In this document: positions 7,580-16,362 of the stretch, in pieces | Layout of the letters: the number at the start of each line of letters is the position of its first letter | Position numbering within the stretch: position 1 is the stretch's first letter | Assembly (NCBI GenBank): GCA_902606105.1 | Contig: CACLFK010000003.1 | Span: forward strand, 1-64,000 | Direction of reading: 5' to 3' | Length of the DNA stretch: 64,000 nt | Source: an uncultured Pelagibacteraceae bacterium | Lineage (GTDB): Bacteria > Pseudomonadota > Alphaproteobacteria > Pelagibacterales > Pelagibacteraceae | Notes under the pieces: generated by a model | What the model saw: the letters and a program-made list of their open reading frames with translations, nothing else | Databases searched by the model: none | What the model was told of the DNA's origin: nothing | Position numbers and translations under genes: made by a program

Positions 7580-7894
7580 TTAAACAAGTAAAAATATTAT
7601 AAACCAATATGATATTAATCCTGAGAATATAGTTGCTATAACATTTTTTGAAAAGTAGCCCACAATAATTGCAACTATTGCTCCAAAAATTTTAGGATCG
7701 CTCATTTCAATATAGGCCCCATAATCATTAATAAAAATTGCTGGAAATATTATTGCAGGGAAAACAGCCGAAGGAACATAGGCTAATACTGCTTTTATTT
7801 TTTCTCCAAGCATATCTCTATCTACTAATGCTATCATTGTCATTCTTGTAAAATAGGTCAATATACCTGCAATAATAATTGATAACCAAGTCAT
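7580..7894 (-). CDS. azlD: AzlD family branched-chain amino acid exporter subunit
   Basis: This 104-aa membrane protein has four hydrophobic segments and the family features TYFTRM near the N-terminus and LAYVPSAVFPAIIFPAI in the middle. AzlD is the small partner of AzlC in branched-chain amino acid export. Its start overlaps the AzlC stop by 4 nt (ATGA), so it is translationally coupled. It is the last gene of a leftward run that begins with the ferric-iron importer. Confidence 0.85.
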   Translation of the reverse strand: MTWLSIIIAGILTYFTRMTMIALVDRDMLGEKIKAVLAYVPSAVFPAIIFPAIFINDYGAYIEMSDPKIFGAIVAIIVGYFSKNVIATIFSGLISYWFIIFLLV

Positions 7895-8577
7895 CTTTTA
7901 AACCTCGATATCAGTCCTGCAATTAAGAGTGCAATAATAGGTGAGATGATTATGTATAATTTAAATGGAGCATTTAAAAATACTAACGCGCTTATACCGC
8001 TGACAAGCATCACAATCACATGATCAATTCTTTTTAAATCTTGCACAATAATCGCAATGAAAGTTAAAGGTATTGCAAATTTTAATCCTAGCTCATCAGG
8101 CACGAAAGAACCTAATACAATTCCTGATAACGTAGAAATTTGCCAGCAGATCCAAAGAGTAGCACCAGTACCTATTAAATGGTAATGCAGATATTGTTCA
8201 GATTTATTTTTTTTGAAAAATTTATTAGACTCGGCAAAACCTTGGTCAACTATTAAGTATGAAATTAGCAATTTTTTTATAAAAGATAATTTTTCTAAAT
8301 ATTCAGATAAAACTGCTCCATACAACAAATGCCTTGAATTGATAACACCAACAGATGTAACGGCAACCAATGAGGATGCACCTCCAGATAATAATTGTAA
8401 AAATACAATTTGTGAAGCTCCCCCAAATATAATAATCGACATCCCATAAACTAAATAGGGATCAAAACCAAGCTCAACACCAATTGCTCCACAAATAATA
8501 CCAAATGGAATTACCGAAAGCATATGTGGTGCAACATCTAACATTCCTTTTGTGAATAATTTTTTTTTGGAGAGCAT
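7891..8577 (-). CDS. azlC: AzlC family branched-chain amino acid exporter subunit
   Basis: The open frame reaches a TTG at 8598, inside the preceding ATPase gene, but the ATG at 8577 (MLSKKKLFTKG) gives a normal AzlC N-terminus and a 228-aa protein. GVELGFDPYLVYGMSIIIFG, the GASQIVF motif and NSRHLLYGA are family hallmarks. There are about six to eight membrane segments. With AzlD it should form a two-subunit exporter of branched-chain amino acids. Its placement directly behind fbpC is unusual and may mean read-through expression from the iron-regulated promoter. Confidence 0.85.
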   Translation of the reverse strand: MLSKKKLFTKGMLDVAPHMLSVIPFGIICGAIGVELGFDPYLVYGMSIIIFGGASQIVFLQLLSGGASSLVAVTSVGVINSRHLLYGAVLSEYLEKLSFIKKLLISYLIVDQGFAESNKFFKKNKSEQYLHYHLIGTGATLWICWQISTLSGIVLGSFVPDELGLKFAIPLTFIAIIVQDLKRIDHVIVMLVSGISALVFLNAPFKLYIIISPIIALLIAGLISRFKR

Positions 8578-8588
8578 TTTCGTTTGTA

Positions 8589-9650
8589 TTAAAAACAAAC
8601 AATATGATCAATATTAATTGGCCTCTTGATACCAAATTTTTCATCTACTTCGTGCTGATGGACGTGATGAGAATGAACAAAAACAGGGATCAATAAATCA
8701 CTATTAGTTTTTAAGGTATAAATAAAATTTGTACCTCTAAATTTCCTATCTACTACTTCTAATTTAAGATTACTTCGATCATCATGCTCGAGATCTTCTG
8801 GTTGTAATAATAATTGAACATCAGAACCTTTTGGGTAGTGTTTAATAAAATTACCTTTAATTGTTCCTAAATCTTTATTTTCTAATGAATTTTCTCCCGT
8901 TACCTTAGCAGGAATTAATATTCCCCTATTTAAAAAATTCACTACTTCAACTGAGTTTGGAAAATGATAAACATTATAAGGATCATCAAACTGCTTTACC
9001 TGACCATCTAAAATAATGGCACATTTATTTCCTAAATAAAAAGCCTCATAAGAGTCATGAGTAACTATTATCGTAGTAATTTTTAATCTACTCAATATTT
9101 TTTTTAATCTAACTTGAATTTCCTCTTTAAAACTTTGGTCAACATTTGATAGTGGTTCATCTAATAACAAAAGATCAGGTTGAGTTAATAGAGATCTTGC
9201 AAGAGAAGCTCTTTGTGCCTCACCTGCACTTATCTCATGTGGATATTTATTTAATATTTTTGATATATCTAGTAACTTTATTATTTCTTTAAAACTAAGT
9301 TTTTTCTTTTTTTTTTCTTTATTTTTATCAGCTCCTATTAATATATTTTTTTCTACAGTGTAATGTGGAAAGAGACTGTTATCCTGAAATGCTAAAGAAA
9401 TATTTCTGTGCTCTGGTTCTATATTTTCTTTTTTAGAAGATAAAATTTTACCCTTTAATTGAATTGTGCCTTTGTCAATCGTCTCTAATCCAGCAATTGT
9501 TCTAAGTATTGTTGTTTTTCCAATACCAGATGGTCCAAGAATACATAAAGTTTCTCCCTCTTTTTCAATTTCAAAAGATGCATTCTTTACCTTTGTTTTC
9601 CCACCTATGGCAAAGTCAACGTTTTTAATTTCTAAAAAGTTTTTACTCAT
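8589..9650 (-). CDS. fbpC: Ferric iron ABC transporter ATP-binding protein
   Basis: This 353-aa ABC ATPase has Walker A GPSGIGKTT (about 38-46), the signature SAGEAQRASLARSL, Walker B DLLLLDEPLSNVD and the switch histidine in VTHDSYEA. After residue 240 there is a TOBE-like C-terminal domain, as in FbpC. SAGEAQ replaces the more usual SGGQQQ signature. The gene overlaps the permease stop by 8 nt. It energises uptake of Fe(III) from the periplasm. An unusual His-rich stretch, HSHHVHQHE, occurs near the C-terminus and might bind metal. Confidence 0.88.
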   Translation of the reverse strand: MSKNFLEIKNVDFAIGGKTKVKNASFEIEKEGETLCILGPSGIGKTTILRTIAGLETIDKGTIQLKGKILSSKKENIEPEHRNISLAFQDNSLFPHYTVEKNILIGADKNKEKKKKKLSFKEIIKLLDISKILNKYPHEISAGEAQRASLARSLLTQPDLLLLDEPLSNVDQSFKEEIQVRLKKILSRLKITTIIVTHDSYEAFYLGNKCAIILDGQVKQFDDPYNVYHFPNSVEVVNFLNRGILIPAKVTGENSLENKDLGTIKGNFIKHYPKGSDVQLLLQPEDLEHDDRSNLKLEVVDRKFRGTNFIYTLKTNSDLLIPVFVHSHHVHQHEVDEKFGIKRPINIDHIVCF

Positions 9651-11265
9651 TTTCCCTTAAAATATAATTAGATGTAAGCATAATAAATGTTGTTGCAATT
9701 AAAATTAAAAATAAAGAGGGTACTGCAGCTGCTTCTAGTAAATCCTCAGATGCTGATATATATGCTGTTGTTGCAAATGTTTCAAAGTTAAATGGTCTTA
9801 AAATCAGTGTAATTGGAAGTTCTCTTATAATTTCAAGAGAAATTAAGATTAAGACGAATAAAAGTGAATTTCTTAGATAGGGAACATGAATATTCGTGAA
9901 AGTTTTTTGTTTAGAATAACCAAGAAGATAAGAACTTTCATCAACAGAGATATTAATTTTTTCATATCCAGATTTTATTCCATTAAATGCCAAAGAATAG
10001 AATCTTACAAAATAAACTAGAACTAAACCAAGGATAGATCCTATAAACATTTTTTTTATAGACAAGAAGCCTAGGGCTTGAACAATATTTTCATCAAACC
10101 ATGCTATAAAAGTTATGAAAGCTACAGCTAGAATAACCCCTGGAATTGCGTAACCAGAAATAGATAGAGTAGATAAAATATTTAAAGCTTTATTTTTTGA
10201 AACTCTGTTCCCATAATTTGAAATAAGAGAAAAAATTATCAAAACTATGCTTGATAAAAATACTAAATAAATAGTATTTAAAGTTAGAGTAACTACTTGA
10301 AGATCAAAAAAGTTTTCAGGAAATTTGACTGTCCAATATAACATTTGGCTCAAAGGGAATAAAAAACTTAAAAAGAATATAATAAAACAAACAAAAAATG
10401 CGTTAAAAGCTTTAATTCCAGAAAGCTGTATTTTTTCTTTTTGCTTAAAACCACCTTTTGTATTGGAGTGATATTTTGCTCTTTTTCTAGATAAATTTTC
10501 TAAAATAAAAAGTGCAAAAATAAATATTAAAAGAAAAAAAGATAATCTATTCGAAAAAGCTAAATCATCAAACGCTATCCATGAATTATAAATTCCAGTA
10601 GTTAGAGTGTTAATTGAAAAAAAATCAACTGCACCAAATTCAGCTAAAGTTTCCATTGCTACGAGAGATAAACCAGCTACTATAGCGGGTCTAGCGGCTG
10701 GTAAAATTAAAGAATATAAAGACTTAAATTTTGAAAATCCCAAACTCCTTCCTAAATCAATTAGGTTTTGTGACTGATATAAGAATGATGCCCTTGTCAG
10801 AATATATACATAAGCAAACAAAGAAAAAGAAAGTGAAAGAACAGCTCCAAACAAACCATCAAATTTTGGAATATGCTGGTTGTAATTTCCTGGTCCAAAT
10901 AAATTTTTTAAAATTGAATACAAGGTTCCATAATTTTCAAAAAAAGCTGTTAGTGAATAAGCATAAATATATGGAGGAACTGCAAATGATAATATTAAAG
11001 CCCACTTAAAAAAATTACTAAATGGGAATTTATAAAATGAAACTAAATAAGCTGATAGAGTTCCTATTATAAATGTTAAAACTAAAACCGAGATTAACAG
11101 AACTAATGAATTAAAAATATATTCTAAAAGAAAGGTTTCTTTAAGAATGGTAAAATAATTAGATGTGTCCTCAAAAAAACTGTAAAAAACAGTAACTATA
11201 GGAATTAATACACTTATAGAAACTAGTAATGAGGATATAAACCAAATATTTAAGCTCTTAAACAT
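9643..11265 (-). CDS. fbpB: Ferric iron ABC transporter permease (fused double domain)
   Basis: This 540-aa protein carries about twelve membrane segments in two homologous halves, each with a permease EAA-type loop (DLGRSLGFSKFKSLYSLILP and DESSYLLGYSKQKTFTNIHVP). The double-length arrangement is normal for FbpB/FutB iron permeases. It works with the ATPase just downstream and the periplasmic protein at 12150-13178. Two other genes lie between the permease and the binding protein, so the operon is interrupted. Confidence 0.88.
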   Translation of the reverse strand: MFKSLNIWFISSLLVSISVLIPIVTVFYSFFEDTSNYFTILKETFLLEYIFNSLVLLISVLVLTFIIGTLSAYLVSFYKFPFSNFFKWALILSFAVPPYIYAYSLTAFFENYGTLYSILKNLFGPGNYNQHIPKFDGLFGAVLSLSFSLFAYVYILTRASFLYQSQNLIDLGRSLGFSKFKSLYSLILPAARPAIVAGLSLVAMETLAEFGAVDFFSINTLTTGIYNSWIAFDDLAFSNRLSFFLLIFIFALFILENLSRKRAKYHSNTKGGFKQKEKIQLSGIKAFNAFFVCFIIFFLSFLFPLSQMLYWTVKFPENFFDLQVVTLTLNTIYLVFLSSIVLIIFSLISNYGNRVSKNKALNILSTLSISGYAIPGVILAVAFITFIAWFDENIVQALGFLSIKKMFIGSILGLVLVYFVRFYSLAFNGIKSGYEKINISVDESSYLLGYSKQKTFTNIHVPYLRNSLLFVLILISLEIIRELPITLILRPFNFETFATTAYISASEDLLEAAAVPSLFLILIATTFIMLTSNYILRENE

Positions 11266-11304
11266 AGTGGGTTTATAATATAAAATTATCTTTTTAATAT
11301 AACT

Positions 11305-11850
11305 TTACTTTGTTGATGATAAATAATTAATACTATTTTCAGGTGTAGTCTCAATATAAGGATCATCATCAGATCCTGAATTATTAATTCCTGGTTCTTG
11401 CCACCATTTTTCAACTATCCCATCTTTAATTACAGCCATATATCTCCAGCTTCTTTGACCAAATCCATTATGATCTTTTGCGATAAGCATGCCCATATAT
11501 TTGGTAAATAGTCCTGAACCATCTGGTATTAATTTTATGTTGGAAATACCCATTTTTTTTGCCCACTCATTCATTACATAAGAGTCATTAACAGAGCAGC
11601 AGTAAACTTCATCAATTCCAAGGTCTTTAATCTTAGTAAAGTTACTTTCAAAGCCAGGTAATTGTTGAGATGAACATGTGGGTGTAAAAGCACCTGGAAG
11701 GCTAAATAAAATTACTCTCTTTCCTTTAAAAAAATCGTCTGTATTTTTTTCAATCCATTTTCCCCCAACTGAACAAGTTTCTTGATTTTCAGCAGTATCA
11801 CCTTCTCTGACCTTAAATATTACATTTGGTATTTTAAATCCTTCAATCAT
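11305..11850 (-). CDS. Peroxiredoxin, Prx5/PrxII type
   Basis: This 181-aa thiol peroxidase has the peroxidatic cysteine C59 in LPGAFTPTCSSQQLPGF, the exact PrxII/Prx5 context. Further Cys-Cys residues lie in EVYCCSVND (about 83-85). It reduces H2O2 or organic peroxides, typically with glutathione/glutaredoxin or thioredoxin. The position inside the iron-uptake gene run fits protection against iron-driven oxidative stress. The 103-bp gap upstream contains an imperfect hairpin. Confidence 0.9.
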   Translation of the reverse strand: MIEGFKIPNVIFKVREGDTAENQETCSVGGKWIEKNTDDFFKGKRVILFSLPGAFTPTCSSQQLPGFESNFTKIKDLGIDEVYCCSVNDSYVMNEWAKKMGISNIKLIPDGSGLFTKYMGMLIAKDHNGFGQRSWRYMAVIKDGIVEKWWQEPGINNSGSDDDPYIETTPENSINYLSSTK

Positions 11851-11877
11851 TGCAGCCTCTATAGTAAATTTTTTTTA

Positions 11878-11929
11878 TGCCCAAAACTAATTTAGGAAAG
11901 GGTAAAAATCCTTATTTTAGAATTGGGCA
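11878..11929 (-). promoter_or_regulatory. Long imperfect hairpin upstream of peroxiredoxin
   Basis: TGCCCAA (11878-11884) pairs with TTGGGCA (11923-11929). Inside it, CTAA/TTAG and AGGA/TCCT can continue the stem. It lies in the leader of the peroxiredoxin gene, between it and the small CEPC protein. On the transcribed strand it is followed by A residues, not U, so it is more likely a leader structure or processing site than a terminator. Confidence 0.35.
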
Positions 11930-11953
11930 CAATCATTAAAAAGAAAAATTATG

Positions 11954-12142
11954 TCAATTATTAAAGGGGGTGAGGACTGAAATGACCTCATGATCTTTAA
12001 TATCTGATAATTTTCTATTATTTATTTTATTTTTGATTTTTTCAACTTCCAACGAGCATGGTTCACATGTTATCTGACCCACTAGTGAACCGCTCGTATC
12101 AGAAGAATTATTTGTATCAAAGCTAAATAAATTCTTTTTCAC
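11954..12142 (-). CDS. Small 62-aa protein with CxxC motif
   Basis: The product is a 62-aa soluble peptide starting from GTG 7 nt after the fbpA stop. It has an N-terminal half rich in Ser, Asp and Asn, a CEPC motif at about residues 26-29, and a charged C-terminal half ending in VLTPFNN. CxxC could bind metal or act in thiol chemistry, which would suit a location between the iron-binding protein and the peroxiredoxin. I do not recognise a family. Its placement in the transcript supports a real gene, but its small size and GTG start leave doubt. Confidence 0.45.
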   Translation of the reverse strand: MKKNLFSFDTNNSSDTSGSLVGQITCEPCSLEVEKIKNKINNRKLSDIKDHEVISVLTPFNN

Positions 12143-12149
12143 TTATTTA

Positions 12150-13178
12150 TTACTTCCAACCTGCTGCAGTCATTACTTCTAATGCTGCTGCTTGATTTTT
12201 TCCATAAGAAGCTAGTTTAGTATTCATATCTTGTTGAAAATCTAATCCTAGATTATTTACTACTAATGGACTTGGTGAAACACCTTCAATCATTGGAAAC
12301 TCAAATGTGTTGTTAGTGAAGTGCTCTTGAGACTCTGGAGTTAATAAAAACTCTACAAGTTTAATTGCATTATCTTTATTGGGTGCTCCTTTTACTAGAG
12401 CTGCACAACTAACATTCATATGCGTTCCTCTACCATTTTGATTAGGAAAGAAAGCTTTTACTTTTTTAGCTGCTTCTTGTTGCTCTGCACCTTTTTTACC
12501 AGATAACATTAGAGCTAAATAATAAGTGTTAGCTACTGCAATATCAGCTTCTCCTGCTGCTACTGCCATTATCTGAGCTCTATCGTTTCCTTTAGAGTCT
12601 CTAGCCATATTTGCAACAACTCCTTTTGCCCATTCAGCTGTAGCTTTTTTTCCATTATTTTCAATCAATGAAGCCACAAGAGATTTATTATAAATATTAC
12701 TAGATTTTCTAATTACTAATCTACCTTTCCATTTTGGATCTGCTAGACCTTCATAAGACATTCCAGATAACTCAGCACCAGTAACTCTTTCAGGTGAATA
12801 ATAAATTATTCTAGCTCTTTTTGCTATTCCAACCCATTTAGTTGTTCTAAAGCTTTTTGGAACAGCAGCTCTAATAGCTTCAGATGACAAGCCACCTTGA
12901 AGATGACCTTTTGCATCCATGGCACCACATCTTCCAGCATCCGCCGTGATGTATAGGTCGGCAGATGAATCTGCACCTTCGCTAATGATTCTTTTTTCTA
13001 AAGCACCAGATTTACCGTTAATTAAATTTACTTTAATTCCTGTTGCTTTAGTAAACTTTCCATAAAGATCAGCGTCGGCTTTATAGTGTCTTGCATTAAA
13101 TATATTAACTTCATTTGCAATCGCGATAGATGATGCAAATACAGAGAATACTAATGCTATAATTGATATTTTTTTCAT
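12150..13178 (-). CDS. fbpA: Fe(III) ABC transporter periplasmic binding protein
   Basis: The open frame extends to 13247, but the ATG at 13178 is preceded by AAAGGGAG and begins a normal signal peptide (MKKISIIALVFSVFASSIAIA), giving 342 aa. VNIFNARHYKAD is the standard start of mature FbpA/FutA. The Tyr pair in VANTYYLAL matches the iron-coordinating tyrosines of this family. It captures ferric iron in the periplasm for the permease and ATPase downstream. Two Fur-type palindromes lie just upstream of the start. Confidence 0.9.
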   Translation of the reverse strand: MKKISIIALVFSVFASSIAIANEVNIFNARHYKADADLYGKFTKATGIKVNLINGKSGALEKRIISEGADSSADLYITADAGRCGAMDAKGHLQGGLSSEAIRAAVPKSFRTTKWVGIAKRARIIYYSPERVTGAELSGMSYEGLADPKWKGRLVIRKSSNIYNKSLVASLIENNGKKATAEWAKGVVANMARDSKGNDRAQIMAVAAGEADIAVANTYYLALMLSGKKGAEQQEAAKKVKAFFPNQNGRGTHMNVSCAALVKGAPNKDNAIKLVEFLLTPESQEHFTNNTFEFPMIEGVSPSPLVVNNLGLDFQQDMNTKLASYGKNQAAALEVMTAAGWK

Positions 13179-13209
13179 ATCTCCCTTTGTATTTATGTTT
13201 ATTTGCGAA

Positions 13210-13247
13210 TGAGAATTATTCTCAATGCGAATGATTATCAATCGCAT
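13210..13247. promoter_or_regulatory. Tandem Fur-type operators upstream of fbpA
   Basis: TGAGAATTATTCTCA (13210-13224) is a perfect 7-1-7 inverted repeat in the Fur-box format. Immediately beside it, ATGCGA (13225-13230) and TCGCAT (13242-13247) flank a core TGATTATCA (13232-13240), a second palindrome of similar type. Both lie 30-70 nt upstream of the fbpA start. Iron-dependent repression by Fur, or by an alphaproteobacterial Irr/RirA-type regulator, is the likely role. No fur gene is in the window. Confidence 0.75.
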
Positions 13248-13308
13248 ATTATGTCGCAGTTTTCAATGATTTTAATAGATTATAGAAAAAATATTTTTCT
13301 TTTAAGGA

Positions 13309-14196
13309 TTATTTCCAGTCACCAATCTTGCTGAATAAGAAATTCCTAAAAGCTTGAACTCTAGCGGTATTTTTTAAGGATTGAGGGTAAACGAAATGTG
13401 CCTCTGTAATTGGTCCCTCTACTTTAGGTAGCACTTTTATAATATTGCTTGAACTTGATACTAAATATTCAGGGAGTGCAGCCAGCCCCACACCAGACTC
13501 AACGCCATATAGTAATCCACTAACACTATTAACTTTCATAACAGATTTTCTTTTTTTTCCATCATGCATACCTGTCTTTAAAGCCCAATCAGGATTATAG
13601 ACTGGTGAAGGTGCACCTTTTCCAAATGAAATAAACTTATGTTTATTTAAGTCATTCACAGTTTTTGGCATACCATTTTTTTCTAAATATTTACTTGAAC
13701 CATAAATATAATACTTAATATCAACTAACTTTTTTTGAATATAATTAAGCTGTTTAGGTCTTCTCATAAATATTCCAATGTCCGCTTGTCGAGTACTTAA
13801 ATCTAATTCTTTATCATCAAAAACTAATTCTATTTCAATTTCAGGGTTCAAGGTCATAAATTCCTGAATTCTGGGTGTTAACCAATGAGTTCCAAAACTT
13901 CTTACAGTAGTGATAGTTAATTTACCCGTGGGTTTATTTTTTTGGTCTCCCAATGATGTTTCAACCTCTTTAAGTTTACTTATAACTTCATGAGCAGTTT
14001 TAAAAACATATTCACCGTTTTCAGTCAAAGTCAAACCTCTTGCGTGTCTCTCAAATAATTGAACTTTTAAATCTTGTTCTAGAGATTGTATTTGTCTACT
14101 TATTGCAGATTGACTTAGATTTAAGTTAATAGTAGCATTTGTAAAACTGCCAGCTTCAGCCACTGCATGAAAAATTTTTAATTTATCCCAATCCAT
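13309..14196 (-). CDS. LysR family transcriptional regulator
   Basis: This 295-aa regulator has an N-terminal winged helix-turn-helix (about 1-60, with GSFTNATINLNLSQSAISRQ) and a C-terminal substrate-binding-like effector domain. Its start overlaps the last base of the acuI-like stop, so the two form one leftward unit and are translationally coupled. A regulator placed downstream of its own target is unusual but occurs. It might also act on fbpA, which begins 130 bp further on in the same direction. The ligand is unknown. Confidence 0.85.
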   Translation of the reverse strand: MDWDKLKIFHAVAEAGSFTNATINLNLSQSAISRQIQSLEQDLKVQLFERHARGLTLTENGEYVFKTAHEVISKLKEVETSLGDQKNKPTGKLTITTVRSFGTHWLTPRIQEFMTLNPEIEIELVFDDKELDLSTRQADIGIFMRRPKQLNYIQKKLVDIKYYIYGSSKYLEKNGMPKTVNDLNKHKFISFGKGAPSPVYNPDWALKTGMHDGKKRKSVMKVNSVSGLLYGVESGVGLAALPEYLVSSSSNIIKVLPKVEGPITEAHFVYPQSLKNTARVQAFRNFLFSKIGDWK

Positions 14197-15197
14197 TATT
14201 TATTTAAATCCACTAATACTCTTCCAGAAATCTCACCTTTTAAAATTTTTGGATAAGTTTCTAACAATTCTTCTAAACCTACAGTTAAGATTGATTTTTC
14301 TAACAAATCAAAATCAATTAAGTTTGAAGCTTCACCCCATATAAATTCTCTTCTCTTAATACTACAATTAGCAGAGTCCATACCCCAAAGCTTAATACCT
14401 CTTAACATGAATGGTATAACACTTGTATTTAACTCGTTGTTATTTGCATTGCCACAAACTGCTACAATTCCATTAGGTTTAGTTTGAACAATTGCATTTG
14501 CCAAAATTTTTCCACCGACAGTATCTACTACTCCGTCCCATAATCCTTTATCTATAAGTCTTGGATCTTTGTCAAATTCAGCTCGATTTACAATGTTTTT
14601 AGCACCTAAAGACTTTAAATAATCTGACTTAGAGTCTTTTCCTGTAACTGCAGTTACTTTGTAACCTAACTTTGTTAAAGCCATAATTGCTACACTGCCT
14701 ACTCCTCCAGTTGCACCAGTTACTAAAACATCATTAACTTTTTCACCTAATAAAATACTTTCCCTTGCTTGAATTGCAAAAGCACTCATTAATGAAGTGA
14801 AGCCTGCTGTTCCTAAAATCATTGCTTGCTTGGTGGTTAGATTGTCGGGTTTTTTTACCAAAAAATCTGCCTTTACTTTTGCTATTTGCGAATATCCACC
14901 ATAGAAAATTTCACCTACTCTAAAGCCTGTTAAAATTACTTGATCACCCTCTTTAAATTTTGAGTTTTCACTCTCTAAAACTTTTCCTGCAAAATCTATA
15001 CCAGGAATGTGAGGAAATTCTTTTACTAATCTTCCTCCATTTTTTAGGATCATTCCATCTTTAAAGTTTAAATCGGAGTAATCTACTTGGACAGTTACAT
15101 CGCCATGTTTTAAGAAGCTTTTATCAATTGGTTTAACTTCTCTCGTAAAATTTTCGCCCTCTTGATTTACGATTAATGCTTTGAATTGATCAGACAC
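14196..15197 (-). CDS. acuI: Acrylyl-CoA reductase AcuI-like MDR oxidoreductase
   Basis: This 333-aa medium-chain reductase/dehydrogenase lacks zinc-ligand cysteines. It has DLNFKDGMILKNGG near the N-terminus and the cofactor motif GATGGVGSVA (about 161-170). These traits and the length match the AcuI/YhdH group, which reduces acryloyl-CoA to propionyl-CoA with NADPH. In marine bacteria this detoxifies acrylate-derived CoA esters from DMSP breakdown. It lies 1 nt after folE and overlaps the LysR gene. A broader quinone-reductase role cannot be excluded. Confidence 0.8.
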   Translation of the reverse strand: MSDQFKALIVNQEGENFTREVKPIDKSFLKHGDVTVQVDYSDLNFKDGMILKNGGRLVKEFPHIPGIDFAGKVLESENSKFKEGDQVILTGFRVGEIFYGGYSQIAKVKADFLVKKPDNLTTKQAMILGTAGFTSLMSAFAIQARESILLGEKVNDVLVTGATGGVGSVAIMALTKLGYKVTAVTGKDSKSDYLKSLGAKNIVNRAEFDKDPRLIDKGLWDGVVDTVGGKILANAIVQTKPNGIVAVCGNANNNELNTSVIPFMLRGIKLWGMDSANCSIKRREFIWGEASNLIDFDLLEKSILTVGLEELLETYPKILKGEISGRVLVDLNK

Positions 15198-15198
15198 T

Positions 15199-15816
15199 TT
15201 AATCTTTTGATATACTTATAAATCTTAAATATCTATTTTGATAACTTAGGTCTTCTTTAAATTGGCCTAAGTAATAATTTGTTACAGTTGTTGCTTGTTC
15301 TTTTTTTATTCCTCTCATAGTCATACATTGGTGAGTAGAGTCTATTGTAACAGCTACACCTTTTGCATCTAATGATTCCATTAAAGTTTTAGCTATTTGC
15401 ATAGTTAATCTTTCTTGTGTCTGTAGTCTTTTTGAAAATACTTCTACAACTCTTGCAAGTTTACTTAATCCTACAACTCTCTCTTTTGGAATATAAGCAA
15501 CGTGAGCTTTTCCAATAATTGGAGCCATATGATGTTCGCAATGACTTTGAACTGAAATATTCTTTTGAATAACCATATCGTCATATCCATCTACATCTCC
15601 AAAAGTTTTATCTAAAATTTTATTTGGATCTACTTTGTACCCACCAAAATATTCTTTGTATGCCTTCATTACTCTTTTTGGAGTTTCTAAAAGCCCTTCT
15701 CTGTTAGGATCTTCACCCAACCAAGTTAGAATAGTTTTGAAAGCTTGTTCAGCTTCTTTGTCAGTAACTTCACTTGTTTCAATAATTTTATTGTCTGTAT
15801 CTTTTACTAATTTCAT
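15199..15816 (-). CDS. folE: GTP cyclohydrolase I
   Basis: This 205-aa enzyme converts GTP to dihydroneopterin triphosphate, the entry step to folate. Zinc and active-site residues are clear: QSHCEHHMAPI and STHQCMTMRGI, with the GLSKLARVVEVFSKRLQTQE helix between them. The length is normal. It is first in the leftward unit folE-acuI-lysR. Folate supply is relevant here because several neighbouring pathways transfer C1 groups to tetrahydrofolate. Confidence 0.95.
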   Translation of the reverse strand: MKLVKDTDNKIIETSEVTDKEAEQAFKTILTWLGEDPNREGLLETPKRVMKAYKEYFGGYKVDPNKILDKTFGDVDGYDDMVIQKNISVQSHCEHHMAPIIGKAHVAYIPKERVVGLSKLARVVEVFSKRLQTQERLTMQIAKTLMESLDAKGVAVTIDSTHQCMTMRGIKKEQATTVTNYYLGQFKEDLSYQNRYLRFISISKD

Positions 15817-15892
15817 AGCGCCTTTTTATACAGTAATTACTTAATTTTAAAATATTTAATATAGTGAAATTTATGCTAAATAGTCACTACAC

Positions 15893-16360
15893 ATGTTCAA
15901 AAAAAGAGAAAATGTCCAGGAAATTGAAGAAGGAAATCTTTTATCACCTAAATTTGATAATGATGGTTTAATCCCAGTAATTACTATGTGTTCTCAGACA
16001 AAAGACATCCTAATGCATGGCTATATGAATGTTGAGGCTTTAAAAAAAACAATAGAAACTAAAGAAGCTCACTATTTTAGTAGATCTCGAAAAGCTATCT
16101 GGCACAAAGGTAAGACTAGTGGCTTTACTCAAAAGGTTACTGAAATCAGAATTGATGATGATCAAGACTCTATTTGGTTGACAGTTGATATTGGTGATGG
16201 AGCTAGTTGCCATGTTGGTTACCGATCATGTTTTTATAGATCTATCCCAACAGGTACAATTGAAAATGGAAGAAAAATTGAAATGAAATTTTTAGAGGAT
16301 GAAAAAAAATTTGATCCTGAAGAAGTTTATAAAGGTCAACCAAATCCAACTAAAATTTAA
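15893..16360 (+). CDS. hisI: Phosphoribosyl-AMP cyclohydrolase
   Basis: This 155-aa enzyme catalyses the third step of histidine synthesis. Visible signatures are HYFSRSRKAIWHKGKTSG, the metal-binding acidic patch LTVDIGDGASCHVGYRSCFY, and a C-terminal YKGQPNP tail. It is a stand-alone HisI without the HisE domain, as is usual in alphaproteobacteria. It is divergent from folE and leads into three 2OG oxygenase genes with only 2 nt before the first, so they may share its promoter. Confidence 0.92.
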   Translation: MFKKRENVQEIEEGNLLSPKFDNDGLIPVITMCSQTKDILMHGYMNVEALKKTIETKEAHYFSRSRKAIWHKGKTSGFTQKVTEIRIDDDQDSIWLTVDIGDGASCHVGYRSCFYRSIPTGTIENGRKIEMKFLEDEKKFDPEEVYKGQPNPTKI

Positions 16361-16362
16361 TT

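Noticed and set aside
13179..13247. N-terminal extension of the iron-binding protein back to an ATG at 13247
   Set aside because: That segment is the palindromic Fur-type operator region; the ATG at 13178 has a good ribosome binding site and a proper signal peptide.
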